NCBI RefSeq assembly: GCF_000331245.1
Contig: NZ_ANFZ01000015.1
Span: 1 to 33,249 of the forward strand
Origin: Blastomonas sp. AAP53
Lineage (GTDB): Bacteria; Pseudomonadota; Alphaproteobacteria; Sphingomonadales; Sphingomonadaceae
Direction of reading: 5' to 3'
DNA: 33,249 nucleotides
The notes beneath the pieces were generated by a model. It saw nothing but the letters and a program-made list of their open reading frames with translations, was not told the origin of the DNA and did no database searches. Below are positions 25,422-33,249 of this stretch, one piece after another (position 1 is the stretch's first letter; each line of letters opens with the position of its first letter). The translations under genes and the position numbers were made by a program.

Positions 25422-27098
25422 TCAGGCAGCCTGACGCTGGATTTGAGCGGGTCGCCAGTTCCAGGGGAGCAGGTCGGCGAGCTGGCTTTGCGGGATTTCG
25501 GCGATGCGACCGAGCACATCAGCCAGCCAAGCTTGAGGATCGATATTGTTGAGCTTTGCGGTGGCGATCAGGCTGAGTATGAACGCGGTGCGCTGACCGC
25601 CACGATCAGAGCCGGCAAACAGCCATGACTTTCTGCCTAGGGCGATACCTCTGAGCGCCCGTTCTGCTGCGTTGTTCGACAAGCAGATGCGGCCATCGTC
25701 GAGGAAGGCGGTAAAGGCAGGCCATGCCTTGAGCATGTAGTCGATTGGCTCGGCGACGGGGCTGCTCTTGGAGAGCTTCGACCGGTTGTCGCGGAGCCAT
25801 GCTTCAAGATCGGCGATCGGTTTAGCGCTGTGTTCCTGCCGGGCGGCGAGCCGCTCGTCTGCCGATCGGCCGTTGATCGCGCGCTCGATGTCGAAAATCG
25901 CATCGATCCTGCGGACCGCCTCCACGGCGATCGGTGAGATGACGGGTGCCTTCTTGCGGCGCTTTTTGAGTTGCGTGTCGAGATCCGCGAGCTCGAAGAA
26001 ATAGCGACGCGCATGGCTCCAGCACAGCGCGCGTGTCAGCGGTGTCGGGATCAGATCGGCGCGGAAAAGCGCATTGTATCCGGCATAGGCGTCGGCCTGT
26101 AGAATACCTGTCCAGCTGCGCAGATGGCCAACGGGATGTTCGCCGCGCCTGTCACGGGAATAATGGAAGATCGCCGCAGGTGGCGCTGGCCCGCCAAATG
26201 GCTGATCGTCACGGACATAGGTCCAGATCCGGCCTGTATCGGTCTTCGTCTTGGCGAGGACCGGGACCGTCGTGTCATCGCCATGCAGTCGCTCGGCGGC
26301 CAGGACATGCGCTTCGATGAGGCGGTAGAGCGGCATCAGCGCGGCGGTGCAGGCTCCGACCTGATCGGCCAGGGTGGAAAGGCTGAGCTCGATACCTTCA
26401 CGGGCATAGCGATCACGCTGGCGGTTGAGTGGTTGGTGCGCTCCGAACTTCTCGAACAACAGCATCGCCAGGAAGCTGGGGCCGAACAGTCCGCGGGGCG
26501 TGACATGGAAAGGTGCCGGTGGCTGAGTGATCTTCTCGCAATCCCGGCACGAGAACTTCTCCATGACGGTCTGGACCACCTTCCACTGGCGGGGAATGAC
26601 CTCGAGCGTCTCAGTGATATCCTCACCCAGCTTGCACAGGCGATCGGAACCACAGCAGGGGCAGGCCTCTGGCGCGGAGATGACGACGCGTTCGCGCGGC
26701 AGATGATCTGGCAATGGCTTGCGTGCGTGCCGCTTGCGTTCGAACGGTGCAACGTTGGTTTAGGCGGCGGCCAGGGCTGCAGAGACCTCGTCCTCGCTGG
26801 CAGCGGCCTCGCACTCCTCGAAGGTCAGCTCCATCTGGTCGATCAGCTGGCGGGAGCGTTCCGAGCGTTGCCCATAAAGGGCCCGGCGCATCTTCTCGTT
26901 CTGCAGCTCGAGAAGGGCATTGCGAGCTTCCAAATCGGCATTGATCGCCTTGATGGGGGCCACTTCTGCGGCGACTTCACGGGCGGCGGCAAGCTGCTCG
27001 CGAAGGCTGTGGATCTCTGCAAGGCTTGCATCCACCATGGCCAAAGCCATAGCATAAAGCCCCTGGAATCCCCAGCTTTTTAGGCCGTCAGCGGCCAC
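25422..27098 (-). pseudogene. tnpC: IS66 transposase TnpC, interrupted by an in-frame stop
   Basis: A full-length TnpC would run from the GTG at 27098 to 25422, 559 codons. The N-terminal part (27098-26760) has the coiled-coil region with NEKMRRALYGQRSERSRQL. It ends at a TAA (26762-26760) after SAALAAA. The same frame then continues without a shift through TNVAPFERKRHARKPLPDHL into the zinc-finger-like CPCCG and the DDE catalytic domain: HGDDTTVP, ADAYAGYNAL and SNNAAERALRGIALGRKSW. So one nonsense codon, not a frameshift, splits the gene; CAA or AAA to TAA would explain it. A TTG at 26714 could restart the C-terminal part, but it would lack the N-terminal region. Confidence 0.88.
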
Positions 27099-27446
27099 TT
27101 ATCCGGCAATGGTAGGACGCCATGTTGCCTGCGGATTACGCCAGTCGATGCCCTCGAGCATTCAGGCAAGTTGCGATGCGGAAATCGCAAAGACGCCGTC
27201 GGTTGCCGATGGCCAGATGAACCTGCCTCGCTCAAGCCGCTTGGCATAAAGCGACATGCCCACGCCATCGTGCCAGATCACTTTGCACAGGTCGCCGCGC
27301 CGTCCGCGGAAAATATACAGATCGCCGACAAACGGATCACGCCCGAAGCTCTGCTGAACCTGCAAGGCAAGGCTGCGCATGCCGCGCCGCATATCGGTCT
27401 GTCCTGTCGCAATCCAGATCCGGACACCGGAAGGAACTGGGATCAC
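27099..27446 (-). pseudogene. tnpB: IS66 accessory protein TnpB, with premature stop
   Basis: TnpB is a small protein needed for IS66 transposition. From the GTG at 27446 (GTGA overlap with tnpA) the product reads VRIWIATGQTDMRRGMRSLA...DLYIFRGRRGDLCKVIWHDG...FAISASQLA, then meets TGA at 27164-27162. The same frame continues MLEGIDWRNPQATWRPTIAG to TAA at 27101-27099, which is the normal C-terminus of the family and abuts the tnpC start. The interrupted product is 94 residues instead of about 115. Whether the shortened protein works is unknown. Confidence 0.85.
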
Positions 27447-27784
27447 GGCTTCACCGATCGCAGGACCGCCGCAGCCAGACCTGGAGATGCGCCTGCCGGG
27501 ATCCGCACGATCGCACGCTCAAACTCCACGATGATCGCAGTCCCCGCAACAGCAACAGGCGCAGGATCAGGATCGGGCTGCACCTGGACCTGCGCAAAGC
27601 CGTGGCCTGCCTGCTCGAGCTGCCGCCGCCAGCGATAGATCTGACCAGGTCGAACATCGACCAGACGGGAAATCTCCGCAACGTTCGCCCCGGGCGCTGA
27701 AATCGCCGACACCAGCGCATGCTTCTGTTCATCTGACCAGTACCGGCGGCGCTGAACGCCAGAAAATACCGTCACCTGACCCAT
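27443..27784 (-). CDS. tnpA: IS66 TnpA, helix-turn-helix protein
   Basis: This is the first gene of the IS66 element. I place the start at the ATG 27784 (MGQVTVFSGVQRRRYWSDEQ), giving 113 residues, the usual size. A longer frame reaches 27850 but adds an atypical N-terminus. The region RRRYWSDEQKHALVSAI...GANVAEISRLVDVRPGQIYRWRRQL is the helix-turn-helix of the IS66 TnpA/IS3 OrfA type. The stop overlaps the tnpB start (GTGA). This gene looks intact, unlike its two partners. Confidence 0.88.
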   Translation of the reverse strand: MGQVTVFSGVQRRRYWSDEQKHALVSAISAPGANVAEISRLVDVRPGQIYRWRRQLEQAGHGFAQVQVQPDPDPAPVAVAGTAIIVEFERAIVRIPAGASPGLAAAVLRSVKP

Positions 27785-27861
27785 CGCACCGTCTCTAACA
27801 CCGATGCAAGCACCAGCGCTTGCACCGGTGCCTTCTCGGCACGTCACCAAATCAGCGCAAG

Positions 27862-27883
27862 GCGGCCCTCACCGCAGGGTTAC
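27862..27883. repeat. IS66 terminal inverted repeat (tnpA side)
   Basis: Its complement reads GTAACCCTGCGGTGAGGGCC and two more bases. It matches the other end at 19 of 22 positions. Confidence 0.9.
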
Positions 27884-27891
27884 GATTATGC
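27884..27891. repeat. 8-bp target site duplication, right copy
   Basis: GATTATGC, identical to 25389-25396, abuts the right terminal repeat. Confidence 0.95.
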
Positions 27892-28177
27892 TGCTGCGCG
27901 GCAGCTCTTCGTACAGTCCGGGCTTACAATATCGGGCAGCACAATGAACTTACGGCGCGGACAGGCAAATTAAAATATCATAATCAGAAAAATAATATGT
28001 ATCACATATTTATTGTGGCATGTTTCTATTAGATTTGCAATACATTATAAATAATAATAACATATGGCCGCAGTGCCTAACGAAACAAAAAATCTGAATG
28101 TTACATATTGGATCCATCTATATTGTTATCATTCGACCAAAACATAGCGTCACAGAAATTTCTTAAGCAAACAAATA
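27892..28177. other. AT-rich spacer downstream of hlyD
   Basis: No gene is seen between the IS66 element and the end of hlyD. Over 27961-28080 I count about 30 G or C in 120 bases (25%), far below the flanking coding DNA. No clear terminator for the secretion operon is visible. It may be foreign or simply regulatory DNA. Confidence 0.6.
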
Positions 28178-29485
28178 TTATTCCCTAAATGCATCATCTA
28201 TGATTCGTGAAATTGGGTTCAAAACATAGCTAATTACGGGACGTTTTTCGCCAAGCAAATTCACCGTTGCGACCATGCCTGCAACTATAGGCTGCAATTT
28301 CCCCGATCTATTAATCAATGCCGATTTTTGCGTCAACACGCGTACGAGATAGAATGTTTCGCCAGTGCGCTCGTCAGTTATAGCATCGGGAGAGATTTCT
28401 GTGACCTTACCTGCAAGCGAGCCATAGATTGCTGGATCATATGCGCTGATATAAACGTTAGCGGGCTGGTTAACGTGAATCGATCCGATATCCTGCGGGC
28501 GAATGCGCGCTTCAATTTGCAACTGGTCGCGGACGGGAACAAGCTCCATCAATGGCTGTCCGGGCGAAACGCTTCCCCCGATGGTGGTGACGAGCACGCG
28601 ATTGATACGTCCTGCTACCGGCGCCCGCACCGTAGTTCGATAGACGCGGTCGGCAAGTGCGGAGCCCGATTGGCGACGCGCTTCGAAGTCTGCTTGAACA
28701 CTGGCGAGTTCGGTCGCAGCACGCGCACGCCACTCCTGCCGGGCACGGTTTGCTTCGGCAGCCGCTTCGACTTGGGCAGCGCGCGCGCGTCCGAGGGCCT
28801 CCGACGCGCCAAGTGCTTCGCTGGCCGTAATCCGCGCAGCATTTTCAGCTTGCACAAGTGAAAGTCGCGGCTCGATCCCCCGCTCGACTAACGACCGAAT
28901 TAAATCGCGCTCGGCAGCAGCAGCATCGCGCGCAGATTGTCGTGCTGCCTGCACCGCGAGCGCTTCTCCTACTGATCGGCTAGCTTGTGCGCTGCGGGCT
29001 TGTGCGCTCGCCAGCAGGCTGCCGAGTTCTGCCATCCGCGCATCATGCAGCGCGCGTTCAACGCGGGTCTGGGGACTGGCAGGATCTGGATAGACCGGCG
29101 TGTGCCCGTCGATTTCGGCCTCTAGCCGAGCAATTTTTGCTGCAAGGGCACCGTTCGTCGACTGATTGCTTCCGTATTCGGCGCTGGTCTGGATTGGATC
29201 TAGCTTTAGCAGCACCTGACCCGCCTTCACGACCGCACCGCTGCGCGTGAGGATTTGTGCTACCATCCCACCTTCGAGATTCGAAATTACTTGAAGCCGG
29301 GAGCTCGGCACCACACGCCCGTCACCACGCACCGTTTGATCGATTTCAGTGAACGTCGCCCAAATTACAAATATCGCGAGAAATGCCAAGATCGCCCACA
29401 ATAGGAGGTTGGATGCACTTGCCGGAAGAAGCCGTGCTAAGCGCTGCTCGATCGACATGGCGTCAGCAGTCTCAATGTTTCTCAT
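28178..29485 (-). CDS. Type I secretion membrane fusion protein (HlyD family)
   Basis: This is the periplasmic adaptor linking the ABC exporter to the TolC channel. From the ATG at 29485 it has 435 residues: a short cytoplasmic N-terminus, one membrane helix (NLLLWAILAFLAIFVIWATF), then VRGDGRVVPSSRLQVISNLEGGMVAQI, the lipoyl/barrel-sandwich region of the family. A long Ala/Arg/Glu-rich coiled-coil hairpin follows, then the second half of the lipoyl domain (VRAPVAGRINRVLVTTIGGSVSPGQPL) and a beta-barrel C-terminus. The start chosen lies 2 bases past the ABC stop; an upstream in-frame ATG at 29563 would overlap the ABC gene by 76 bases and adds a low-complexity stretch. The gene ends the tolC-ABC-hlyD operon. 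Confidence 0.92.
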   Translation of the reverse strand: MRNIETADAMSIEQRLARLLPASASNLLLWAILAFLAIFVIWATFTEIDQTVRGDGRVVPSSRLQVISNLEGGMVAQILTRSGAVVKAGQVLLKLDPIQTSAEYGSNQSTNGALAAKIARLEAEIDGHTPVYPDPASPQTRVERALHDARMAELGSLLASAQARSAQASRSVGEALAVQAARQSARDAAAAERDLIRSLVERGIEPRLSLVQAENAARITASEALGASEALGRARAAQVEAAAEANRARQEWRARAATELASVQADFEARRQSGSALADRVYRTTVRAPVAGRINRVLVTTIGGSVSPGQPLMELVPVRDQLQIEARIRPQDIGSIHVNQPANVYISAYDPAIYGSLAGKVTEISPDAITDERTGETFYLVRVLTQKSALINRSGKLQPIVAGMVATVNLLGEKRPVISYVLNPISRIIDDAFRE

Positions 29486-29487
29486 AT

Positions 29488-31335
29488 TTATTTGACGGTT
29501 GACCGCGAGGGTGGGATTATTTTCGCTGTTCGTGCTGGTGCTGGCGTCGTCACAAACGTCCAAGCATCTGCACTGGGCACTCCCTGAGACGCCCCGTGAG
29601 CGTTGCTCGCTGCTCTTTGCACCGATGCCCCTTTACCCGTCATTTGGTTCAATACAGTATCTCGTGGGCCATCAGCAATGATCTTGCCAGCTTCCATCAC
29701 AATCACTCGGTCGACTAGCCGCAGCATCGATGGACGGTGTGTGATCAGAAGTAAGGTACGATCAACAAGTTCAACCTCTAGCCGCTTAATCAGTCGTGCC
29801 TCGGTCTGCGCATCCATTGCGCTGGTCGGTTCGTCGAATACCAGCATACGTGGCCGCTCGACCAGAGCGCGCGCCAAAGCGATAGCCTGCCGCTGGCCGC
29901 CAGATAGGCTCTCGCCACGATCAGTCAGCGTCAGGTCATAGCCGTTAGCCATTGTACCGATAAAGTCATGTGCGCCCGAAAGCTGCGCGGCGCGAAGCAG
30001 CGCTGCATCATCCACGCCCGCACGGCCTAGCGCGATATTCTCGCGGATCGTTCCGCTGAGCAGCACACTTTCTTGCAACGCAACGCCGACGCGCGCTCGA
30101 TATGCCGTTGGGTTCAGCTGGCGCAAATCGATACCATCAATCAGCACCAGCCCGGCGGCGGCGGGATATAGCCCCAGCACTAATCGCGCGATGGTTGATT
30201 TGCCAGATCCCATCGGCCCCAGAATGGCAACCTTTTCGCCCGGCCTGACGCGCAGCGACACTTCCGAAAGCGCGTCTTCGGCTTGGCGCGGATAACGGAA
30301 GCTGACCTTGCGCAGCTCGATCAAACCCATGGGTTCAGCGATATCCAGCGGTTTCTCGGCAGGCCCTTCGGATGGGTGCGCAAGCATGCCGTTAATCTGG
30401 CGATAGGCGGTGCGGGTCTGAGTGAGTCGGGTCATTAGCTGCGCGATCTGCCCCAGCGGCGCTATCGCACGGCTGGCCAAGATCGAACATGCAATCAGTC
30501 CGCCCATCGTCAGGTTCTGGTTGGCAATCATCCCGACGCCTGCCACCACGACGCCTGCGTAAGAAATAGTGTTGGCGATCACCGCCACGTTGACTGCAAT
30601 CGCTGACACCAGCCGCTGACTAAGCGAGACCTGAGATTGCCGCTCCACCGCTGCCTGCCACCGTGCCGATAGCAAAGGCGCTGCATTGTTGGCCTTGACC
30701 ATCTCGAGACCACCGATAGCTTCGACAAGTACTGCCTGCTTGATCTGGCCTTCCTGCATGGCGCTGCGAGACAGCCGGTCCAGAGCGGGCTGAGCCAACA
30801 GCGCAACGATGATGACCAGCGGCACCATCGCCAGCGGAACGAACACCAGCGGCCCGCCGATCAGCACAAGCACGGTCAACGTGATGGCTATAAACGGCAG
30901 GTCGACCACGGCGGTTAGCGTCACCGAGGCGAAAAAGTCGCGCAATGTCTCAATCTCGCGCATCATCGCAGCGAACGAACCGGTCGAACCTAAGCGCACA
31001 TCCATGCGGATCGCCAGCAACCGCCCGAACACATGCTCACCGACCTCTTCGTCAATTCGCGCACCAGCAATGTCGGTAAAATACGCACGCAGGGTCCGCA
31101 GAAGAAAATCGAATAGCACAACGATGGCAAGGCCCACCGTCAACGCGATCAGAGACGAGGTGGCGTTGTTGGGTAGCACCCGGTCATAGACCGTCATCGT
31201 GAACAGCGACGTAACGATACCGAAGACGTTGATCACCGCCGCTGCGAGCGCAACCTTAATGTAGATGCCACGGTTGCGCAGCATGGGCTCGGTCAACCAA
31301 CGGGCGAAGCGGGGGGTGCGCTGTTCGATCATCAT
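29488..31335 (-). CDS. Type I secretion ABC permease/ATPase (LapB/RtxB-like)
   Basis: This 615-residue half-transporter powers one-step secretion across both membranes. The membrane domain covers about 25-300. The nucleotide-binding domain has Walker A GPMGSGKST (373-381), signature LSGGQ (477-481), Walker B MLVFDE (497-502) and switch His533. There is no N-terminal peptidase or peptidase-like (C39/CLD) domain ahead of the membrane region, only about 25 residues. A Ser/Ala/Pro-rich tail of about 45 residues follows the ATPase. The start overlaps the tolC stop (ATGA), and hlyD begins 2 bases after its stop. Such exporters move RTX proteins and giant adhesins; the substrate is not proven here. 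Confidence 0.93.
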   Translation of the reverse strand: MMIEQRTPRFARWLTEPMLRNRGIYIKVALAAAVINVFGIVTSLFTMTVYDRVLPNNATSSLIALTVGLAIVVLFDFLLRTLRAYFTDIAGARIDEEVGEHVFGRLLAIRMDVRLGSTGSFAAMMREIETLRDFFASVTLTAVVDLPFIAITLTVLVLIGGPLVFVPLAMVPLVIIVALLAQPALDRLSRSAMQEGQIKQAVLVEAIGGLEMVKANNAAPLLSARWQAAVERQSQVSLSQRLVSAIAVNVAVIANTISYAGVVVAGVGMIANQNLTMGGLIACSILASRAIAPLGQIAQLMTRLTQTRTAYRQINGMLAHPSEGPAEKPLDIAEPMGLIELRKVSFRYPRQAEDALSEVSLRVRPGEKVAILGPMGSGKSTIARLVLGLYPAAAGLVLIDGIDLRQLNPTAYRARVGVALQESVLLSGTIRENIALGRAGVDDAALLRAAQLSGAHDFIGTMANGYDLTLTDRGESLSGGQRQAIALARALVERPRMLVFDEPTSAMDAQTEARLIKRLEVELVDRTLLLITHRPSMLRLVDRVIVMEAGKIIADGPRDTVLNQMTGKGASVQRAASNAHGASQGVPSADAWTFVTTPAPARTAKIIPPSRSTVK

Positions 31336-32750
31336 CTGAAACTGTCCCAGCTAGCGAGTCGTAGCACGTCGAAACCCAACAAAGGCAGCAACTGGCCATT
31401 GCGCGCCAGTAGCACATAGCGCGCGATGTCCAGATCGACGATTCCTTGCACATAGGCGGTCGCGGTGGCGAAATACGCATCTTCGGCGCTAAGCACATCG
31501 AACAGCGACCCTCGCGCCAAACGGAACCGCTCGACCAGTACATCGCGCGAGATTCGGGCTGCGACATAGCTTTTTCGCAACGCCGCCAGCTGCGCTTCGA
31601 GCGCGATAACATCCGACGCGGCCACCCGGGCATCACGCAAGGCCTCCTCACGGATGCGATCGGCGCGCGCGGTGTCGGCCATCGCGCGCGCTGCAGCCTG
31701 ATCGGCGCGGGCATCACCGCCGCCGAAAAGCCGCAACCGCAGACTTAACCGCGCGCGCACATCGTAATCGATATCAGTCTCGATGACGCCATAACGTCCC
31801 GCATCGATGCTTGCCGAAACCGACGGAAACAAGTCGGCACGCACAGCATCTGCATCGCGCCATGCGGCATCGGCGTCAGCGCGGGCGGCGCGCACCGCAG
31901 GAGCCGCATCAACTGTCAGCTCGAGCGCTTCGCGCTGCGGCGTTAGCATTGCCCTGGCCACGGGTGCCCGCAACAACTTGACAGGCGGCGTGCCTAACAG
32001 CTCGACAAAACGCACCTCTGCGCTTGCTTGATTACGACGGTATTCCGCCAGCCGCGCCTGTGCCGCTGCGATTGTGCCATCGACGCGCACCCGGTCCGAT
32101 CGCGCTGCAACACCTTCGGCGATGCGCTGATCAATCACGGCGCCCAGCAAGACTTGGCTCGCATCGAGCGCTTCGCCTAGCGCCACCATGGTGCGCATCG
32201 CAAACAACTCGTACCATACGGCCACCGCGCGCAGCCCGACATCCTCGGCAACCGCGGCAAAGCGCGCCTCGCTACCTACCACGCGCTGTTGCGCTGCCGC
32301 GATCCGGTCTGCGCTCGCGCCGAAGTCGAACAAAGGTTGGGTCAGGGTGATCGTTGCATCTGTGCGTTGGCGGGCGCGCGAGCGTTCGATGATGTTTTGC
32401 GGATCATTGGAGAACGCGCGCGAGAGGGTCCGGAAGCTAGACACCGAAAGGTCACCGGAAGGCAACTGCCCAGCACGCGCCAAATTGCGTCCTGCCACTG
32501 CCTCCAAATTACGTGCTTGTGCTTCACGAATTAAAGGGTTTGATTCCATAGCAGCCCGCAAAACAGCTTCGAATTCCGCTGCGGTGGCCACATTTTGCTC
32601 CATTCTGATCAAAGAATCCGCATTTTGGTCAAGCGACAATGGGTCTGCCAGTGCAGGAGCTAGTGTTACGGGTTGCGCCGACGCGGCTGCATGAATCTTG
32701 AGCAACATCGCCGATATAAGCGTGACCCACGTTCTTCGAAATCCTTGCAC
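31332..32750 (-). CDS. TolC-family outer membrane channel protein
   Basis: This is the outer membrane component of the type I system, 472 residues from the GTG at 32750. The signal peptide is VTLISAMLLKIHAAASA with cleavage before QP. The mature part has two related alpha-helical halves with periodic Ala/Arg/Leu heptads (AQARNLEAVAGRNLARAGQL in the first, ADADAAWRDADAVRADLFPS in the second), the TolC duplication pattern. An in-frame TAG two codons upstream rules out an earlier start; an ATG at 32709 would lose most of the signal peptide's basic region. Its stop overlaps the ABC gene, making it first in the operon. Confidence 0.9.
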   Translation of the reverse strand: MQGFRRTWVTLISAMLLKIHAAASAQPVTLAPALADPLSLDQNADSLIRMEQNVATAAEFEAVLRAAMESNPLIREAQARNLEAVAGRNLARAGQLPSGDLSVSSFRTLSRAFSNDPQNIIERSRARQRTDATITLTQPLFDFGASADRIAAAQQRVVGSEARFAAVAEDVGLRAVAVWYELFAMRTMVALGEALDASQVLLGAVIDQRIAEGVAARSDRVRVDGTIAAAQARLAEYRRNQASAEVRFVELLGTPPVKLLRAPVARAMLTPQREALELTVDAAPAVRAARADADAAWRDADAVRADLFPSVSASIDAGRYGVIETDIDYDVRARLSLRLRLFGGGDARADQAAARAMADTARADRIREEALRDARVAASDVIALEAQLAALRKSYVAARISRDVLVERFRLARGSLFDVLSAEDAYFATATAYVQGIVDLDIARYVLLARNGQLLPLLGFDVLRLASWDSFR

Positions 32751-33055
32751 AGCCTAGCCTTTCGTCTTTTCGCTGAGATCGCCTAGCATAATTAATGCAA
32801 GCAACCCCTGTAGCGCAACTCGACGGAGGTGCTGTACGAGCATGCTTAGAATGGAGCGATATATTTAAACATGTTAATTATATTAAATAGTAAATACCAA
32901 TTTATTATCAATAATTTTTTACTTCTTTCAGTGCATTCTATCTAATTCTGGCAGAACAATTATATCTAGTTAGATGGAAAATCTTAGCCTACAATAACTC
33001 AATATAAATATTATAATGAATATGCACCCCCCTTATTTCGCACCCACCGATATTA
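32751..33055. promoter_or_regulatory. Extremely AT-rich region upstream of tolC
   Basis: This 305-base gap has no gene. Within it, 32861-32940 contains only 13 G or C in 80 bases by my count. It must carry the promoter of the tolC-ABC-hlyD operon if that is transcribed separately from the upstream gene. Such DNA is the kind bound by xenogeneic silencers or MucR/Ros-type regulators in alphaproteobacteria. No specific site can be named. Confidence 0.5.
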
Positions 33056-33249
33056 TTATATCCATACCGCAGCGTCTGGGAAAATTATTTGATGATCGAA
33101 TCTGCTGACAGCCTCAGGCATGAAAATGCTTTCTATCGCGGGAAAGTTCGTCAGCGTTTGCATAGGCATATTTTCCATACTCGCAGCAAGGGTCGGCGCA
33201 TAGCCAAGCTCTGCAGCGGTAAACGCGGTTGCCGTGGTGTTCTGTAATG
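33056..33249 (-). CDS. C-terminal part of an unidentified protein (5' end outside window)
   Basis: On the - strand a frame is open from the window edge to TAA at 33058-33056, giving the last 63 residues of a protein. It includes TATAFTAAELGYAPTLAAS and ends FDHQIIFPDAAVWI. It is Cys-free, poor in Lys and Arg, with a hydrophobic C-terminal end. I do not recognise a family. It lies just upstream of tolC in the same direction, where the substrate gene sits in BapA/LapA-type loci, so it may be the secreted protein with its C-terminal export signal. This is inference; the other two frames are closed earlier or give implausible proteins. Confidence 0.5.
   Translation of the reverse strand, partial: LQNTTATAFTAAELGYAPTLAASMENMPMQTLTNFPAIESIFMPEAVSRFDHQIIFPDAAVWI

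Larger units (their letters stand above)
25397..27883 (-). mobile_element. IS66-family insertion sequence (2487 bp) with decayed tnpB and tnpC
   Basis: The element carries tnpA, tnpB and tnpC in the standard IS66 order on the - strand. Its ends are imperfect inverted repeats beginning GTAA (25397-25418 and the complement of 27862-27883; 19 of 22 positions agree by eye). They are flanked by exact 8-bp direct repeats GATTATGC. The ends and target duplication are therefore intact, but tnpB and tnpC each contain an in-frame stop. It probably cannot move by itself, although it might be mobilised in trans by a related element. The preserved target duplication suggests direct insertion without later rearrangement. 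Confidence 0.95.

Noticed and set aside
26124-27083. 319-codon + strand open frame opposite tnpC
   Set aside because: The - strand encodes the IS66 transposase domains; the + frame has no family features.
27820-28032. 70-codon + strand frame spanning the right end of the IS66 element
   Set aside because: It crosses the terminal repeat and runs into AT-rich spacer; composition is that of random DNA.
33121-33210. Short + strand frame (MKMLSIAGKFVSVCIGIFSI...) resembling a hydrophobic peptide
   Set aside because: It is antisense to the more protein-like - strand frame at 33056-33249, is under 30 codons and has no clear ribosome site.
1-33249. CRISPR arrays, tRNA and rRNA genes
   Set aside because: No regularly spaced direct repeats, tRNA cloverleaf or rRNA-like conserved stretch was seen on either strand.

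Overview
The window is most likely from a sphingomonad-type alphaproteobacterium. This is inferred from the high-GC coding DNA, the tightly overlapping genes, the style of the large autotransporter and the IS66 element; nothing in the window proves the taxon. It holds three blocks: a surface polysaccharide locus (1-19510, all + strand), a very large autotransporter (19613-24787, - strand), and a type I secretion operon (28178-32750, - strand). An IS66-family element (25397-27883) sits between the last two.

Polysaccharide locus. The first genes make sugar nucleotides: a phosphomannomutase/phosphoglucomutase cut by the window edge, GalE, ManA and ManC. Gmd (4586) and a distant GDP-fucose synthase (17362) complete GDP-mannose to GDP-L-fucose. 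Assembly and export genes are a Wzx-like flippase, two Wzy/ligase-like membrane proteins (7469 and 15837), a short Wza-like lipoprotein, a Wzc-like tyrosine autokinase with a C-terminal tyrosine cluster, and an uncharacterised anchored protein overlapping wzc. Tailoring genes are a hexapeptide acyltransferase, an unassigned SDR epimerase and two GT4 glycosyltransferases, one WcaI-like. The set recalls colanic acid (GDP-fucose, WcaI, acetyltransferase) and suggests a fucose-containing, acylated exopolysaccharide made by the Wzx/Wzy route. No initiating glycosyltransferase is visible. A strong hairpin (19525-19565) separates this locus from the convergent autotransporter.

Autotransporter. It is 1724 residues long, with a signal peptide, a beta-helical passenger and a C-terminal barrel ending in Phe. 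The passenger carries three copies of an RTX-like Gly/Asp module and two copies of a long beta-helix unit, so it appears to have grown by internal duplication.

IS66 element. Its ends and an 8-bp target duplication (GATTATGC) are intact, but tnpB and tnpC each carry an in-frame stop, so it is probably no longer autonomous.

Type I secretion operon. tolC, an ABC exporter and hlyD overlap or nearly abut. The operon lies between two very AT-rich spacers. Upstream of tolC, at the window edge, an open frame without a start (33056-33249, - strand) looks like the C-terminus of another gene. Its position matches that of the substrate gene in BapA/LapA-type loci, but the substrate role is inference.
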